Origin: Planctomycetota bacterium
GTDB lineage: Bacteria > Planctomycetota > Phycisphaerae > Phycisphaerales > SM1A02
Direction of reading: 5' to 3'
DNA length: 64,000 nt
Assembly: GCA_022574595.1 (NCBI GenBank)
Contig: JACZRS010000003.1
Span: forward strand, 186,001-250,000
Of this stretch, positions 7,761 through 17,375 are shown one piece after another; the first letter of the stretch is position 1, and each line of letters starts with the position of its first letter. The position numbers and the translations under genes are program-made. Below the pieces are notes generated by a model that was not told where the DNA came from, searched no databases, and worked only from the letters and a program-made list of their open reading frames with translations.

Positions 7761-8225
7761 TTAATCGTGGCTGCGGATCAATTTTCGCAGGAATAGGCAA
7801 GATAGTTCATAGATTTGCGGATCATTGCTTGCCCGTGGGCCTGCGATATTTAGGACTTTGACTTCATTTTCTTCGAGCCAGGCATTAGCTAAATCCACAG
7901 CAGAGCAATCGTTGGGGTCAGAAACCAAACAAGGTTTATACTTTGCTTTAGCTAAGCGCTGGGTTAATGCAGTTCCACCTGTTAATGGTCCTTGGGCAAT
8001 GATTAGTGTTGCATCTGAATCCCTTACATTTGCTTTAGTGCGCTGCGTAGGATTTTTCGACTTTGTTTCGGTCAATTTGTATTGATCAGGAATAGTCCCA
8101 TCTTCGCTAGTTCGTCCTTTGGGGCACCATCCGCCGATAGGGATACCAAAGTCAATTGCAGTATCGAGAGCTGCGCGATCGGTTCCTGTTTGCCCTCCTG
8201 AGATTATTTTTTGAATGCGCTTCAT
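7761..8225 (-). CDS. YpsA/SLOG-type putative molybdenum-carrier protein
   Basis: 154 residues. The opening KIISGGQTGTDRAALDTAID is the signature of the cpYpsA/putative molybdenum-carrier family (Rossmann-like SLOG superfamily). It is followed by GIPIGGWCPKGRTSEDG and, near residue 75, DATLIIAQGPLTGGT, where a nucleotide or anion could bind. A structural study of a homologue led to the molybdenum-cofactor carrier label; many family members are otherwise unassigned and may bind a nucleotide-derived ligand. The length is normal for a single domain. It is the upstream gene of a run on the minus strand with 7294-7704. Whether it relates to the MoaD-like protein at 2842 is open. Confidence 0.8.
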   Translation of the reverse strand: MKRIQKIISGGQTGTDRAALDTAIDFGIPIGGWCPKGRTSEDGTIPDQYKLTETKSKNPTQRTKANVRDSDATLIIAQGPLTGGTALTQRLAKAKYKPCLVSDPNDCSAVDLANAWLEENEVKVLNIAGPRASNDPQIYELSCLFLRKLIRSHD

Positions 8226-8261
8226 CCGTGAATATGGGGGGCGAAGGGGGATTAAAGAGAA

Positions 8262-8597
8262 TTACTCAGCAGCCGGTGCTTTAAGCTCGCGTCCCGTATT
8301 TGGATCGAGCAATTTCCATTCGAATTGCTTTAGAAGTTTAGTAAGCACCTGCCAACCGATTTCTTCTTCTGTGAGTGTTAATAGCATTTGTGTGATGGGA
8401 TCTTGCCCGGGAGTTAGTTCAAGCCTGAACCCTGGTCCGTAGAGAATATCATCATCTTGACGTTCAGGCCCGGTATTGCAATCAAACAATTCTGCAAGCA
8501 GTTCCTTGCGTGAGGCAATCGGCATCATGCCGTCTTGTGCGCTAGCATCGTGGCTTGAAAGCACCACAAACACTTTGCCTGAACTTGATTGACTCAT
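8262..8597 (-). CDS. Conserved hypothetical protein, 111 aa
   Basis: A soluble protein without signal peptide. It begins MSQSSSGKVFVVLSSHDASA and has acidic, low-complexity-free sequence with TLTEEEIGWQVLTKLLKQF and a final KLLDPNTGRELKAP. The pattern suggests a small alpha/beta domain. I do not recognise a family. It lies 36 bases upstream of the YpsA-like gene on the same strand and 90 bases after the response regulator, so it may belong to this minus-strand run. Confidence 0.6.
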   Translation of the reverse strand: MSQSSSGKVFVVLSSHDASAQDGMMPIASRKELLAELFDCNTGPERQDDDILYGPGFRLELTPGQDPITQMLLTLTEEEIGWQVLTKLLKQFEWKLLDPNTGRELKAPAAE

Positions 8598-8687
8598 TGT
8601 TTATTTTGTCCTTTGCACAACAATCCTGGTTGTGTAGCCAGCAGCAAAATACTATGCCGCTTCATATATCAGATATTAGCTAATACC

Positions 8688-9104
8688 TTACGCTTCGGCT
8701 GCCTGAGTCTTTTGATCAGCATCGTTCTGTTCTAGCAAATCAACCAGCGTATCAACAAGTCGATGAAGCGGCACGGGTTTTACGAGATAAGCATCCACAC
8801 CTAGCGCTTGGGCGTACGCCATATGCCTCTTGCCTTCATTTGCTGTGATCATCACTATAATTGGGGCGTCGACTTCTTCTTTTAGTTTTTCCAGAACGAG
8901 AAATCCCGATCGCTTTGGGAGCATCATGTCCAGGATGATTGCGTCTGGGTTTCCGCTATGTGAAGCAGAAACTGCTGAATTACCATCGGTTACGCCTTGG
9001 GTTATAGCTCCCTCTGCGCGCATGGCCAAGTCGATGGAACTGAGGATATCCTCATCGTCGTCTACGATTAGAATCTTCTTATCTTTTAGTCGTTGATTAC
9101 TCAT
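8688..9104 (-). CDS. CheY-like single-domain response regulator
   Basis: 138 residues from the ATG at 9104, chosen because AAAGG lies 6 bases upstream and the receiver domain begins directly after (KKILIVDDDEDILSS). An ATG at 9188 would add 28 basic residues and overlap the next gene. The receiver has the acidic pair in VDDDED, the phospho-acceptor Asp in AIILDMMLPKRSGF, a Thr in VMITANEGK and the Lys in AYLVKPVPL. There is no output domain, only a short tail LLEQNDADQKTQAAEA, so it probably acts by protein-protein contact. No histidine kinase is nearby. Confidence 0.88.
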   Translation of the reverse strand: MSNQRLKDKKILIVDDDEDILSSIDLAMRAEGAITQGVTDGNSAVSASHSGNPDAIILDMMLPKRSGFLVLEKLKEEVDAPIIVMITANEGKRHMAYAQALGVDAYLVKPVPLHRLVDTLVDLLEQNDADQKTQAAEA

Positions 9105-9174
9105 TTGGCCTTTGGCTTTGTTGCAGTTAGGGACAATCCTAGCACCGTTACGTCTTAATTGCCTTGGTAGTTTG

Positions 9175-10200
9175 TTATTTACTTTCAACTGGGCATGAAC
9201 GATCCACGATTAGGTCCAATTCGCTAGGAGTCATCCAGGGTAAAGATCGCAATTTATCGATCATCCTCTTGGGCATGGGTTTCCCTTGCCTTTCGTACCT
9301 GGGGCGGCTTTTCCAGCGGCGGTGTACCCAGAGGTATTGTTCCGGAGCCTTGAGGATCATCTGTTCCATGGCCCGGTTATAGCGGGTGGTGATGTAAAAA
9401 AGTGGGTCAGGCTGATTTTGCCAATCTTCAGGCGTGATGTAATCGGTGCAAGATAGTTCATATTCAAATCGGCCGTTTATTCTGTGCGCAACTCCTGCCA
9501 CGATTGGGATATTGTATCGCATTGCCAGCAAGCCTATTGATTTGTAGCTGGACGCCATTCTGCCGAAGAATGGTACAAACAGTCCTTGATCTCCCGCGTT
9601 TTGGTCCGCAATGAATCCAATCCACTCGCCATCTTCCAGCATCTTTTGAAGTATAGGAGCAGCTCCCCATTTTGTAATGATGCGCATTCCTCGCTCTTGT
9701 CGTATACCCATGACCCAGCGATTAAGCAGGGGATTATCTAATGGTCGAGCCAGTGCATTAAGCGGATAACCAAACACAGCCAGGCAATAACCAAGCAATT
9801 CCCAATTGCCGCAGTGTCCTGTGATGAATATTGCTGGTTGCTTACGGATCAAGCGTTCTACCGTCCGAGGCATGTCACCAATACGTATATAAGATGGCCA
9901 GGATGACTGGGTAATACATCTAGGTGTAACCAGCGCATCAACTAAAATTAACTGGAACATACTCTGTATGGATCGATGAGCAATATCTTGTACTTGTTGG
10001 TGCGACCAATCAGGGAAACTCAAAGCGATGTTGTTCTCAGCTCTTTCTCTATGTCGCTTGCTGAGTCGATAATAAAGCGAACCCACACTAGCTGCTGTAC
10101 TAAGGTTTTGCTGCACATCAAAGCAGTGCATGAACCCGGACAAAGCGCGCAAGCTGAGGTATTGGCTCCAATTAACGATCGCAGATTGATTCTTAGCCAT
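9175..10200 (-). CDS. LpxL/HtrB-type lysophospholipid (lipid A) acyltransferase
   Basis: 341 residues. The catalytic H-x4-E motif is seen in ITGHCGNWELLGY (about residue 130). Later blocks fit the family: FIADQNAGDQGLFVPFFGR (the DQ-x-G region), VAGVAHRINGRFEYE, and EQYLWVHRRWKSRP near the C terminus. LpxL enzymes add secondary acyl chains to lipid A at the inner membrane. The presence of LpxI at 37250-38086 supports a lipid A-type pathway in this organism. The N terminus shows only a weak membrane segment. A strong hairpin terminator lies 70 bases upstream of its start. Confidence 0.87.
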   Translation of the reverse strand: MAKNQSAIVNWSQYLSLRALSGFMHCFDVQQNLSTAASVGSLYYRLSKRHRERAENNIALSFPDWSHQQVQDIAHRSIQSMFQLILVDALVTPRCITQSSWPSYIRIGDMPRTVERLIRKQPAIFITGHCGNWELLGYCLAVFGYPLNALARPLDNPLLNRWVMGIRQERGMRIITKWGAAPILQKMLEDGEWIGFIADQNAGDQGLFVPFFGRMASSYKSIGLLAMRYNIPIVAGVAHRINGRFEYELSCTDYITPEDWQNQPDPLFYITTRYNRAMEQMILKAPEQYLWVHRRWKSRPRYERQGKPMPKRMIDKLRSLPWMTPSELDLIVDRSCPVESK

Positions 10201-10275
10201 CGAGGCGTGATCCTCATTTTGTTTCTGCGCGATGATAGCGGAGTAAGTGGCACAAAGATCTATTTATGTGAAAAG

Positions 10276-10307
10276 AAAAAGCCTCGCAGATGGCTGCGAG
10301 GGCTTTT
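10276..10307. terminator. Bidirectional hairpin terminator
   Basis: CCTCGCAG (10282-10289) pairs with CTGCGAGG (10294-10301) around a 4-base loop. An A-run precedes and GCTTTT follows, so both strands give a stem followed by T residues. On the minus strand it ends transcription from 10340-11725 before the acyltransferase. Confidence 0.8.
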
Positions 10308-10339
10308 GCATGTATTAAAATAGTTTAGATACGCCTAGC

Positions 10340-11725
10340 TCAGAAGCTTGTATGTCCAGTTAAGATGAAAAAGCGATTGGCGTTTAGCACAGGGATCTGA
10401 GCGTCCATAGCTTGATTCATCAATTCAAGATACTTTTCATAAGCGTTACGTTTTTCGACCCAAATCTCTATCTGTCTCTCAGTAGCATTTGTCGGAAGGC
10501 CTGGTGGTATTGGCGGTTGTACGCCTAGTACGAGAAAGTCAAGATCGCCGGGCAGCTCATCGCCTGTTATGACGGTTCCGCCCCAGTTAGTTACAACCGT
10601 TCCGAGATAATTAGCTTCAGCAGATGAAGGTTTGCCATCACCATTAACATCAAACTTGCCGTGGATAAGGAACTTGAATTTGTAATTCGGATCATAGACC
10701 GCATTGACAATAACATCGTTTCGTACTACGGGTCGTCCGGGAACTGATCGAATTATCTTGCAAGTTGATGTTGTTTCAGCCACGGTTGTTACTTGCAGAC
10801 TGGCCTTGCCACGCGACATCAGACCAGTGCGGCGATCAACCTGAATAGATCGTTCATCTTCATAAACTTCAAATGTCATGCCTAGCACGATGTGATGTTT
10901 CTTGCCGCGATCGATGAATACCTGGTCGGCTCCGCCTGCTTGATCGATGATGCGGCCATCTACCATAAGATCAGGTCGATCAGGATGTACACGATTTCGC
11001 CCGATGATTTCTTGCAATTCACCAACTCTGGATCTAAGCCTGACGTTGTCTTCGTTCAGTCGGTCGCCAGAATTCTGCAAGTCATTGATCTGTCCTGAAT
11101 ATCGATCATCTAAGCGATCTATCGCAGCGTTGTAGTCGCCCTCAGCTATAATCAGGCGATCGCGATGTTCTTCAGCTTCGAGCATATACGCATTAAGTTG
11201 TGCATTAATAGCATCAATTTCGCTGCGTTGATTTTCTTCAAGGGTTCGCATTTGTGCATCGCGTTCAGCTAAATCATCTTGAGCATCAGCAAGACTTGAC
11301 TCTAGACCTTCAATTTCCTGGACTTGGTTTCGTGACGATCGGGAGAAATCCTGCAGGACTCTTTGAACAACTGCATCTTTACCAGCACCGTATTGAGATA
11401 AATCGCTTTGCGCATCATCTAACGATCTATTTTCATTACCCACTAACCATTGAGAGGTCTTGCGTCCTCGCTCAAGCAGAAGTCCAGTGACTGACTTGCC
11501 ACGGCCTGAGCTAGCACTTGCCACAAGAGCCTTATACTCTTCGCGATTGCTCTGTTCAGTCGTAACATATTTTGCTAATAAATTCTCAGCCTCTTCCTGA
11601 CCTTGAAGCGCTTCGGTCTTGCCTGCGTAGAACATAATTGACAATACCAAAAGCGAAATTGCGGTCATCACGAAGACGACAAGAGATACTACTACGCCGA
11701 TACCGGCTCCAGTGCGTGCGGCCAT
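10340..11725 (-). CDS. Single-pass membrane protein with long coiled coil
   Basis: 461 residues. One transmembrane helix near residues 8-32 (GVVVSLVVFVMTAISLLVLS) is followed by a long heptad-rich region to about residue 250 (for example VQEIEGLESSLADAQDDLAE). The C-terminal half is globular. GGADQVFIDRGKKHHIVLGM followed by FEVYED resembles the ligand-handling motif of FlgT-C/CsgG-type domains, and KFDVNGDGKPSSAEANYLG followed by LDFLVLG resembles an EF-hand-like loop plus a BRCT-like strand; both are loose resemblances. The N-in topology would put the coiled coil outside the membrane. I believe similar proteins occur in Phycisphaerae. Function unknown. Confidence 0.72.
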   Translation of the reverse strand: MAARTGAGIGVVVSLVVFVMTAISLLVLSIMFYAGKTEALQGQEEAENLLAKYVTTEQSNREEYKALVASASSGRGKSVTGLLLERGRKTSQWLVGNENRSLDDAQSDLSQYGAGKDAVVQRVLQDFSRSSRNQVQEIEGLESSLADAQDDLAERDAQMRTLEENQRSEIDAINAQLNAYMLEAEEHRDRLIIAEGDYNAAIDRLDDRYSGQINDLQNSGDRLNEDNVRLRSRVGELQEIIGRNRVHPDRPDLMVDGRIIDQAGGADQVFIDRGKKHHIVLGMTFEVYEDERSIQVDRRTGLMSRGKASLQVTTVAETTSTCKIIRSVPGRPVVRNDVIVNAVYDPNYKFKFLIHGKFDVNGDGKPSSAEANYLGTVVTNWGGTVITGDELPGDLDFLVLGVQPPIPPGLPTNATERQIEIWVEKRNAYEKYLELMNQAMDAQIPVLNANRFFILTGHTSF

Positions 11726-11988
11726 GAATGTTTACCTCCCAAGCGGGGTACATAACTTGATTTTCGGACCTTCCCACACCGGGTCCGCCAGACCGATTAA
11801 TGGACATCAGGCCTTGAACCTCTAGTGTCCTCTAGCCTTCATGCTCCGTCAAGAACAATTCGTACTATGGAAAATACGCAAGTCCATATATGACGGTTCC
11901 TTGGCGATAAATGCTGGCTTAAGGATCTACTAAATTGTCCAGGATCAATTGCGATATCTTTGAGCAAATATCTATTTCCTGGCAAAAT

Positions 11989-13683
11989 CTACACCTGAGT
12001 AGCCCTTAAAGCCTCAGTAATGGTGGTTACACCCGATTTAACCTTTTCGAAGCTGGCTTCTCTAAGAGTGTATAAATCGCCAGCTTTCTCGGCTGTTTTA
12101 GCAATTTGGCGAGCGTTGGCCTTTTCCATCACCATCTCACGGGTTTTCTCGCTAATGACCAATAACTCGTAAAGACCAACCCGGCCACGATATCCGGTTT
12201 GCCTACACTCGCGGCAGCCTCGACCTTTATGAAACTTGGCATTCTTATCCATCTTAAAATCTGGTGGGATTTCATTGGGTTCGGGGGTGTAAGGCTCCTT
12301 GCACTGTTGGCAGATTCGCCTCACCAAGCGCTGGGCCATGACCCCTTCAAGAGAGCTGGTTACAAGAAACGGCTCAACACCCATATCAGTCAGGCGAGTC
12401 AATGAACCAGGTGCGTTATTTGTATGAAGTGTGGAAAAAACCAAGTGGCCGGTCAGCGAGGCTTGGATCGCAGCCTCAGCTGTCTCAAGGTCACGGATCT
12501 CGCCAATCATAATAATATCTGGGTCGTGCCTGAGAATTGCGCGAAGACCTGTTGCGAAGGTTAAGCCCACTTGCCTTTTAACGGGAATCTGATTGACACC
12601 TGCAACGTGGTACTCAACCGGATCTTCGACAGTAATCGCTTTTACATTATCATTAACAACGCGTGAAAGTGATGCATAAAGCGTAGTAGATTTTCCGCAA
12701 CCGGTCGGACCTGTTACCAGCAAAATCCCGTGAGGTCTGTTAATTAAAATATCCCAACGCTCAAGCATCTCCGGCTCCATGCCTAGAGAATCTAAATCGA
12801 ACATGGCCGCGGTCTTGTCGAGAATTCGAAGTACTACTCCCTCACCAAAGATCATGGGAATGATGCTCACACGTAAATCGTACTCGTGGCTTTTATGCCG
12901 CAACGTGATTCTGCCATCCTGCGGCTTACGTTTTTCCGCAATGTTCATATTGGCCATGATTTTAATGCGGCTGATGATTGCGTTACGAAAACGATTAATC
13001 GATGCAGGCACGCCTGCCTTATTTAGCACGCCATCTATGCGGTAACGAATTTCCAAATGATCTTCATAGGGCTCGATGTGAACATCAGTTGCCCTCTCAC
13101 GAACTGCTTCGATAAGTAGATCGTTGACGAGTTTGATTACGCTTGCGGTTTGCGCTTGCTCGAGTTCTTGGGTGTCGCTGTCAGTGATTTCGGTATCAGT
13201 TACCACGCTATCAGCTGACAGTTGAGCGATTGTGTCGCCCGCAACTCCGTAGTGGGTACGGATGAATTTGCGAATGTCCTGCTCATCCGCAAGGACAAGC
13301 TCGATCGACATTCCAGTTAACAGGCGAAGCTCATCAAATGCGGTAAGCTCAAAGGGATCACAGGTTGCGATTTGCAAGGTGCCGTTCTGCCTGCTGATGG
13401 GAACGCACTGTTGTTTGAAGACTAATTTGGGTGGTAGCGTCTTAAGAGTTTCTTCGCTTACATCTATTGAATTTAGGTCCACAATTGGCATTGCGAACTG
13501 CTTGCCGATGGCTTCCAAAACATCGACGCTACTGACAAACCCCAGGCGTACCAAAACATGGTCAAGCCTCTCGCCGGTTCGGTTCTGCTCACCGATCGCC
13601 TGCTCCAGCTGCTCTTCACCAATTAGCCCCCGTTCAAGAAGTATGCTTCCAATACCCACTGTATCCTCATTGTACCGCTGCAA
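11989..13683 (-). CDS. Type II secretion/type IV pilus assembly ATPase (GspE/PilB)
   Basis: 564 residues. An N-terminal MshEN/GspE-N domain (about 1-150, IGSILLERGLIGEEQLEQAI) is followed by the ATPase: Walker A GPTGCGKSTTLY (about 322-333), Asp box ITVEDPVEY, Walker B DPDIIMIGEIRD, and His box TGHLVFSTLHTNNA. A tetracysteine zinc site follows (CQQCKEP and CRECRQTGYRGR), as in PilB/GspE but not PilT. The enzyme is a cytoplasmic hexamer that powers pseudopilus or pilus assembly. No other gsp/pil gene lies in the window, so its partner system must be elsewhere. Confidence 0.93.
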   Translation of the reverse strand: MQRYNEDTVGIGSILLERGLIGEEQLEQAIGEQNRTGERLDHVLVRLGFVSSVDVLEAIGKQFAMPIVDLNSIDVSEETLKTLPPKLVFKQQCVPISRQNGTLQIATCDPFELTAFDELRLLTGMSIELVLADEQDIRKFIRTHYGVAGDTIAQLSADSVVTDTEITDSDTQELEQAQTASVIKLVNDLLIEAVRERATDVHIEPYEDHLEIRYRIDGVLNKAGVPASINRFRNAIISRIKIMANMNIAEKRKPQDGRITLRHKSHEYDLRVSIIPMIFGEGVVLRILDKTAAMFDLDSLGMEPEMLERWDILINRPHGILLVTGPTGCGKSTTLYASLSRVVNDNVKAITVEDPVEYHVAGVNQIPVKRQVGLTFATGLRAILRHDPDIIMIGEIRDLETAEAAIQASLTGHLVFSTLHTNNAPGSLTRLTDMGVEPFLVTSSLEGVMAQRLVRRICQQCKEPYTPEPNEIPPDFKMDKNAKFHKGRGCRECRQTGYRGRVGLYELLVISEKTREMVMEKANARQIAKTAEKAGDLYTLREASFEKVKSGVTTITEALRATQV

Positions 13684-13783
13684 GTGGCCTGAGATTCATG
13701 GTTTATCCAATTGACATATCGGCCTGGCGCTGCAAGTAACGGGAAAGATGAACCATGCCCTCTATATAATTAATGCAAGTTGG

Positions 13784-13807
13784 CGCCGCCCGCTTCAGCG
13801 GGCGGCG
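13784..13807. repeat. Perfect GC-rich hairpin between FIST and GspE genes
   Basis: CGCCGCCCGCT (13784-13794) pairs perfectly with AGCGGGCGGCG (13797-13807) around a 2-base loop. No U-tract follows on either strand, so it is either a Rho-assisted stop or another of this genome's intergenic hairpin repeats. It lies in the 180-base gap upstream of the FIST stop. Confidence 0.6.
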
Positions 13808-13865
13808 TCTTGAATCGGGATTAATCGCGAACTCCCTACAATACCTTTGCTGGCTTTACACAGGT

Positions 13866-15080
13866 TCAACCACTGCCACTCCGACCTCGAAGTAGCGCTA
13901 ACACTGCGGTATGCCCATGCAAAAATGATGTGTCGCCGATGGGGCCTATTTCGCCGGCTGCGAAGAAACCTGCTAGTGGTACTTCGCCGAGGCGGTCCTG
14001 GATCACACTTACATCGTGGTGCTGTTGCTTAAATAGCCGAGCGCCTCTGCCGTTACAGGTAAATAACATCGCAGCAAACGGCGAGTGTTTTAGCTCCTGT
14101 GCATCAAGAAGTAATCTTAAATCTTCATCCGCAGTTTCTGCATCGCGCACATGAAACTGCATAGTCTGCCCAATGCGTGGCATTTCACCGAGAGCAATAG
14201 CGCGTTTCTTCTTGTCGTACCCCAACATATTTCGCACAAGAAAATCGCCGCGCCCGAAGCGATCCTTATATTCGTTGATCACCATTCCCGTCAGCAGGCC
14301 GCCTGAGAGTAGTGATCGCTCATCTTCATCAAGGTTTCTTGTCAAATCCTGAACAACATCCAGGGCTTTGCGTCCACCTAGCTCCAGAACAATATTGCCC
14401 TGGCAATTAGTAATAATTAAAGGCTCGCCGATGGGTCTGCAACCTTGGCTTACCACCATGCTGATATCTATATCGCCGGAGATACTTACGCCTATGGCAC
14501 CGTTAGGTGATGTTTGATCGTCAAAGATCATAACATTTTGGCCTGGTTGACTAGCGCCTGAAAGCATGCCTCCCATTATGGGTACTGGTTGCTCATCGCC
14601 GCCACAGGAAGTCATTGCGGGTAATAATCTGGTAATTGGGGTTGAAAATGGATCGCCTAGAAGAATTACGGACCTTAATCGATCATCCAGTGAGATGTGG
14701 CTGCGCATAGCATCGCGCGACTTTAATATGCCTGCGTGATGTTGAGCTTCATATCGAAAAGGGTGAAGCTCCACGCCGGGCAGTTGAAAAGCGATTGCGC
14801 TGAGGCCGGCCAAGCCTTCGAGTTCTTGATCCACACCCAGTACGGATTCAGTTGTGATCCCCAAAGTAACGCGCGGGCCTATGGTGTTTCGCAGCTCCTT
14901 GCCAAGTTCCGCCATTGCTGCTCGATGGTGAAAGCTGGCAAATATCAGCAGCAAATCACAGTTAGGGCCAATATGGTCGTACAGATCGTGGGCGACCTCG
15001 GTGGCAGCTGTGCGCGTATCAAGGTGGCCACTGATGGCTGCGGCTGCGAATGGGCTTGAAGCTGGGGTAGGCAAATTCAT
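13866..15080 (-). CDS. FIST domain sensory protein
   Basis: 404 residues with the FIST-N and FIST-C arrangement. The N-terminal half has LLLIFASFHHRAAMAELGKE, then GPRVTLGITTESVLG, and ends with MSGASQPGQNVMIFDDQ. The C-terminal half has GVSISGDIDISMVVSQGCRP, RNMLGYDKKKRAIALGEMPR and, near the end, CNGRGARLFKQQHHD followed by LAGFFAAGEIGPIG and FLHGHTAVLA. That C-terminal NGRG...GFF..GEIGP...LHG pattern is diagnostic of FIST-C. FIST proteins bind small ligands such as amino acids and are often linked to signalling partners. None is adjacent here. It is divergent from squalene-hopene cyclase. Confidence 0.88.
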   Translation of the reverse strand: MNLPTPASSPFAAAAISGHLDTRTAATEVAHDLYDHIGPNCDLLLIFASFHHRAAMAELGKELRNTIGPRVTLGITTESVLGVDQELEGLAGLSAIAFQLPGVELHPFRYEAQHHAGILKSRDAMRSHISLDDRLRSVILLGDPFSTPITRLLPAMTSCGGDEQPVPIMGGMLSGASQPGQNVMIFDDQTSPNGAIGVSISGDIDISMVVSQGCRPIGEPLIITNCQGNIVLELGGRKALDVVQDLTRNLDEDERSLLSGGLLTGMVINEYKDRFGRGDFLVRNMLGYDKKKRAIALGEMPRIGQTMQFHVRDAETADEDLRLLLDAQELKHSPFAAMLFTCNGRGARLFKQQHHDVSVIQDRLGEVPLAGFFAAGEIGPIGDTSFLHGHTAVLALLRGRSGSG

Positions 15081-15232
15081 CGAGAGGATGGTAGCGGCCA
15101 GTTGCTAAAAGAGAAGGATGGCTAATCCGTATAGTTTTAGACAAATACGCATAAGCGGTATGCAGCTTTACGCCGGGCTGGCATTACAATGAAGCAGGTT
15201 ACGGTGGCCAATTCCGGGGGGCGGAGGCAGAA

Positions 15233-17305
15233 TTGTTGGTTCAGCTTGCCAAAGAAAATAAGGAGCTTTATAGAGATTCGCTTCGACGGGCTGTTGATGC
15301 GCTGCTGTCATTGCAAAATGAAGATGGGCATTTTTGTGGCGAACTCCAGGGCGATTCGATCCTGCAAAGCGAATATTTATTGATGAAATTCATCCTAGGC
15401 CAAGAAGATCTGCCCATGGCCGATGGAAGGCCCGGGCGCGAAACCTTGGAAAAAGTCACAACCTATCTGAGATCCCAACAACGAGCTGATGGCTCGTGGG
15501 GGCAATATCCGGGCGCGGGTGTAGATCTATCCGGCACAGTAAAGGCGTACTTCGCCTTAAAGCTAATGGGGGATGATCCGTTTGATCCACACATGATTAA
15601 AGCCAGACAGATCGTTTTAGAAAACGGCGGGGCCGAGCGCTGCAATAGCTTTTCAAATTTTTATCTAGCGTGTTTAGGACAGATTTCTTTTAACGCTGTG
15701 CCTGCGATTCCGCCTGAGATTATTTTGCTTCCCCACTGGTTTTACTTTGCCATGAACAAAGTTAGTGCATGGACGCGGACAATGATCCTGCCCCTTGCGA
15801 TTGTTACTTCGCTGAGGCCTATACGAAAATTGTCCAAGCATTTGGGGATTGATGAACTTTATTGCAGTCAGCAGGAACGACATAGATTTACCATGGCCTT
15901 GGCGGAAACTGCTCCGCCTGGATGGACTGCGTTTTTTAAGTTTGTTGATCGGGTGCTTAAGCTGGCGCAGCGAGTTGGCGCTACGCCATTTCGTAGATTA
16001 GCCTTAAAACAAGCTGAGCAGTGGATTGTTAAGCGCGCTGGTCAAGATGGGGTTACCGCAACCGCTGGTTTAGGTGCGATTTTTCCTCCTATGGTTTATA
16101 TTCAAGTCGCCTTAAAAGCGCTTGGTTATGAGCGGGATCATCCGGTTATTAAGAGGGCGGAACGTGAGCTTGATGAGTTTTTTATTGAGGATGGTGATGC
16201 GATTCGGATTCAGCCATGCTTCAGCCCGGTTTGGGATACGGGTATCGCGCTTTACGCATTAACCGATTGTGGACTTGATGCAAGTAATCCATCGATTGCA
16301 AACGCAGCAAAATGGCTGTTAGAAAAAGAATGTATTCATCGTGGCGATTGGGCGGACAATGTTGGCTCGTTTGTGAAGCCAGCCGGTTGGTTCTTTGAGT
16401 ATGAAAACGCCTGGTATGCGGATGTTGATGACACGGTAATGGTTGCAATGGGACTAAAAAGGGCAGGAGGATTTGCCAACATCAAAGCAGCCAAGCGTGG
16501 CGTGAAGTGGTCGCTTGCGCTACAAAATGATGATGGTGGTTGGGCAGCATTTGATAAAACTAGAAATCATCAGATATTAGAGTATGTGCCGTTTGCGGAT
16601 CATAACGCAATACAAGATCCATCTTGCCCGGATATCACCGGCAGAGCCCTTGAATGCTTGAGTTGGCATGGTATGACAATTGATGATCCGCCGGTACAAC
16701 GTGCGGTGGAATATATTAAAAAACAGCAGCATCCCGAAGGCTGTTTCTTCGGCAGGTGGGGTGTGAACTATATCTACGGAACATGGCAAGCGGTAATAGG
16801 CCCAATCCGCTGCGGTGAAGATCGAGATCAACCATGGCTAAAGAGAGCGGGTCAATGGATTAAATCAGTACAAAAAGAAGATGGTTCGTTTGGCGAATCT
16901 GCAAACTCATATATTGATCCAACCATGAAAGGACGCGGGCCATCAACCGCATCGCAAACCGCATGGGGCGCAATGATTCTGCTGGAAATCTACGGCGAAA
17001 ATGACCCTGATCTAAAACGCGCAATAGATTGGCTTGTAAAAACACAATTAACCAACGAACAAGCAGCTAACCCCAAACTGAATCCCGATAAAGATCCCGC
17101 AGGTTCGTGGCACGAACCCTGGTTTACCGGCACAGGTTTCCCAAAAGTGTTCTACTTAAGATATCACCTTTATCGTTTATACTTCCCAGTAATGGCGATC
17201 GGCAGATACCTCTCCGCACTCGCAATAACACTAGATGAATCGCATCAGCAACAACACCAAGCACCCGCAATCAAGTTGCTACCAAAAGTGTTAACAATTG
17301 TATAA
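15233..17305 (+). CDS. shc: Squalene-hopene cyclase
   Basis: 690 residues, normal for the family. The start is TTG 15233 with GGAGG 5 bases upstream. The catalytic acid motif DVDDTV is present (about residues 400-410), as are several QW repeats, for example QRADGSWGQYPG, QNDDGGWAAFDK, QQHPEGCFFGRWGVNY and QKEDGSFGES. The enzyme cyclises squalene to hopene/diplopterol at the inner face of the membrane. No hpn or squalene-synthesis genes are adjacent, so the rest of the pathway is elsewhere. The downstream gap is rich in hairpins. Confidence 0.95.
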   Translation: MLVQLAKENKELYRDSLRRAVDALLSLQNEDGHFCGELQGDSILQSEYLLMKFILGQEDLPMADGRPGRETLEKVTTYLRSQQRADGSWGQYPGAGVDLSGTVKAYFALKLMGDDPFDPHMIKARQIVLENGGAERCNSFSNFYLACLGQISFNAVPAIPPEIILLPHWFYFAMNKVSAWTRTMILPLAIVTSLRPIRKLSKHLGIDELYCSQQERHRFTMALAETAPPGWTAFFKFVDRVLKLAQRVGATPFRRLALKQAEQWIVKRAGQDGVTATAGLGAIFPPMVYIQVALKALGYERDHPVIKRAERELDEFFIEDGDAIRIQPCFSPVWDTGIALYALTDCGLDASNPSIANAAKWLLEKECIHRGDWADNVGSFVKPAGWFFEYENAWYADVDDTVMVAMGLKRAGGFANIKAAKRGVKWSLALQNDDGGWAAFDKTRNHQILEYVPFADHNAIQDPSCPDITGRALECLSWHGMTIDDPPVQRAVEYIKKQQHPEGCFFGRWGVNYIYGTWQAVIGPIRCGEDRDQPWLKRAGQWIKSVQKEDGSFGESANSYIDPTMKGRGPSTASQTAWGAMILLEIYGENDPDLKRAIDWLVKTQLTNEQAANPKLNPDKDPAGSWHEPWFTGTGFPKVFYLRYHLYRLYFPVMAIGRYLSALAITLDESHQQQHQAPAIKLLPKVLTIV

Positions 17306-17375
17306 GCAAACCAGTGAGCTCGGTTAGCGCTTGTGCGTGAGACGGTGGTACCAGTGCTTAAAACTTTTAAATAGA

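Noticed and set aside
13262-13714. 150-codon plus-strand frame
   Set aside because: Antisense to the GspE-like ATPase gene; no recognisable features.
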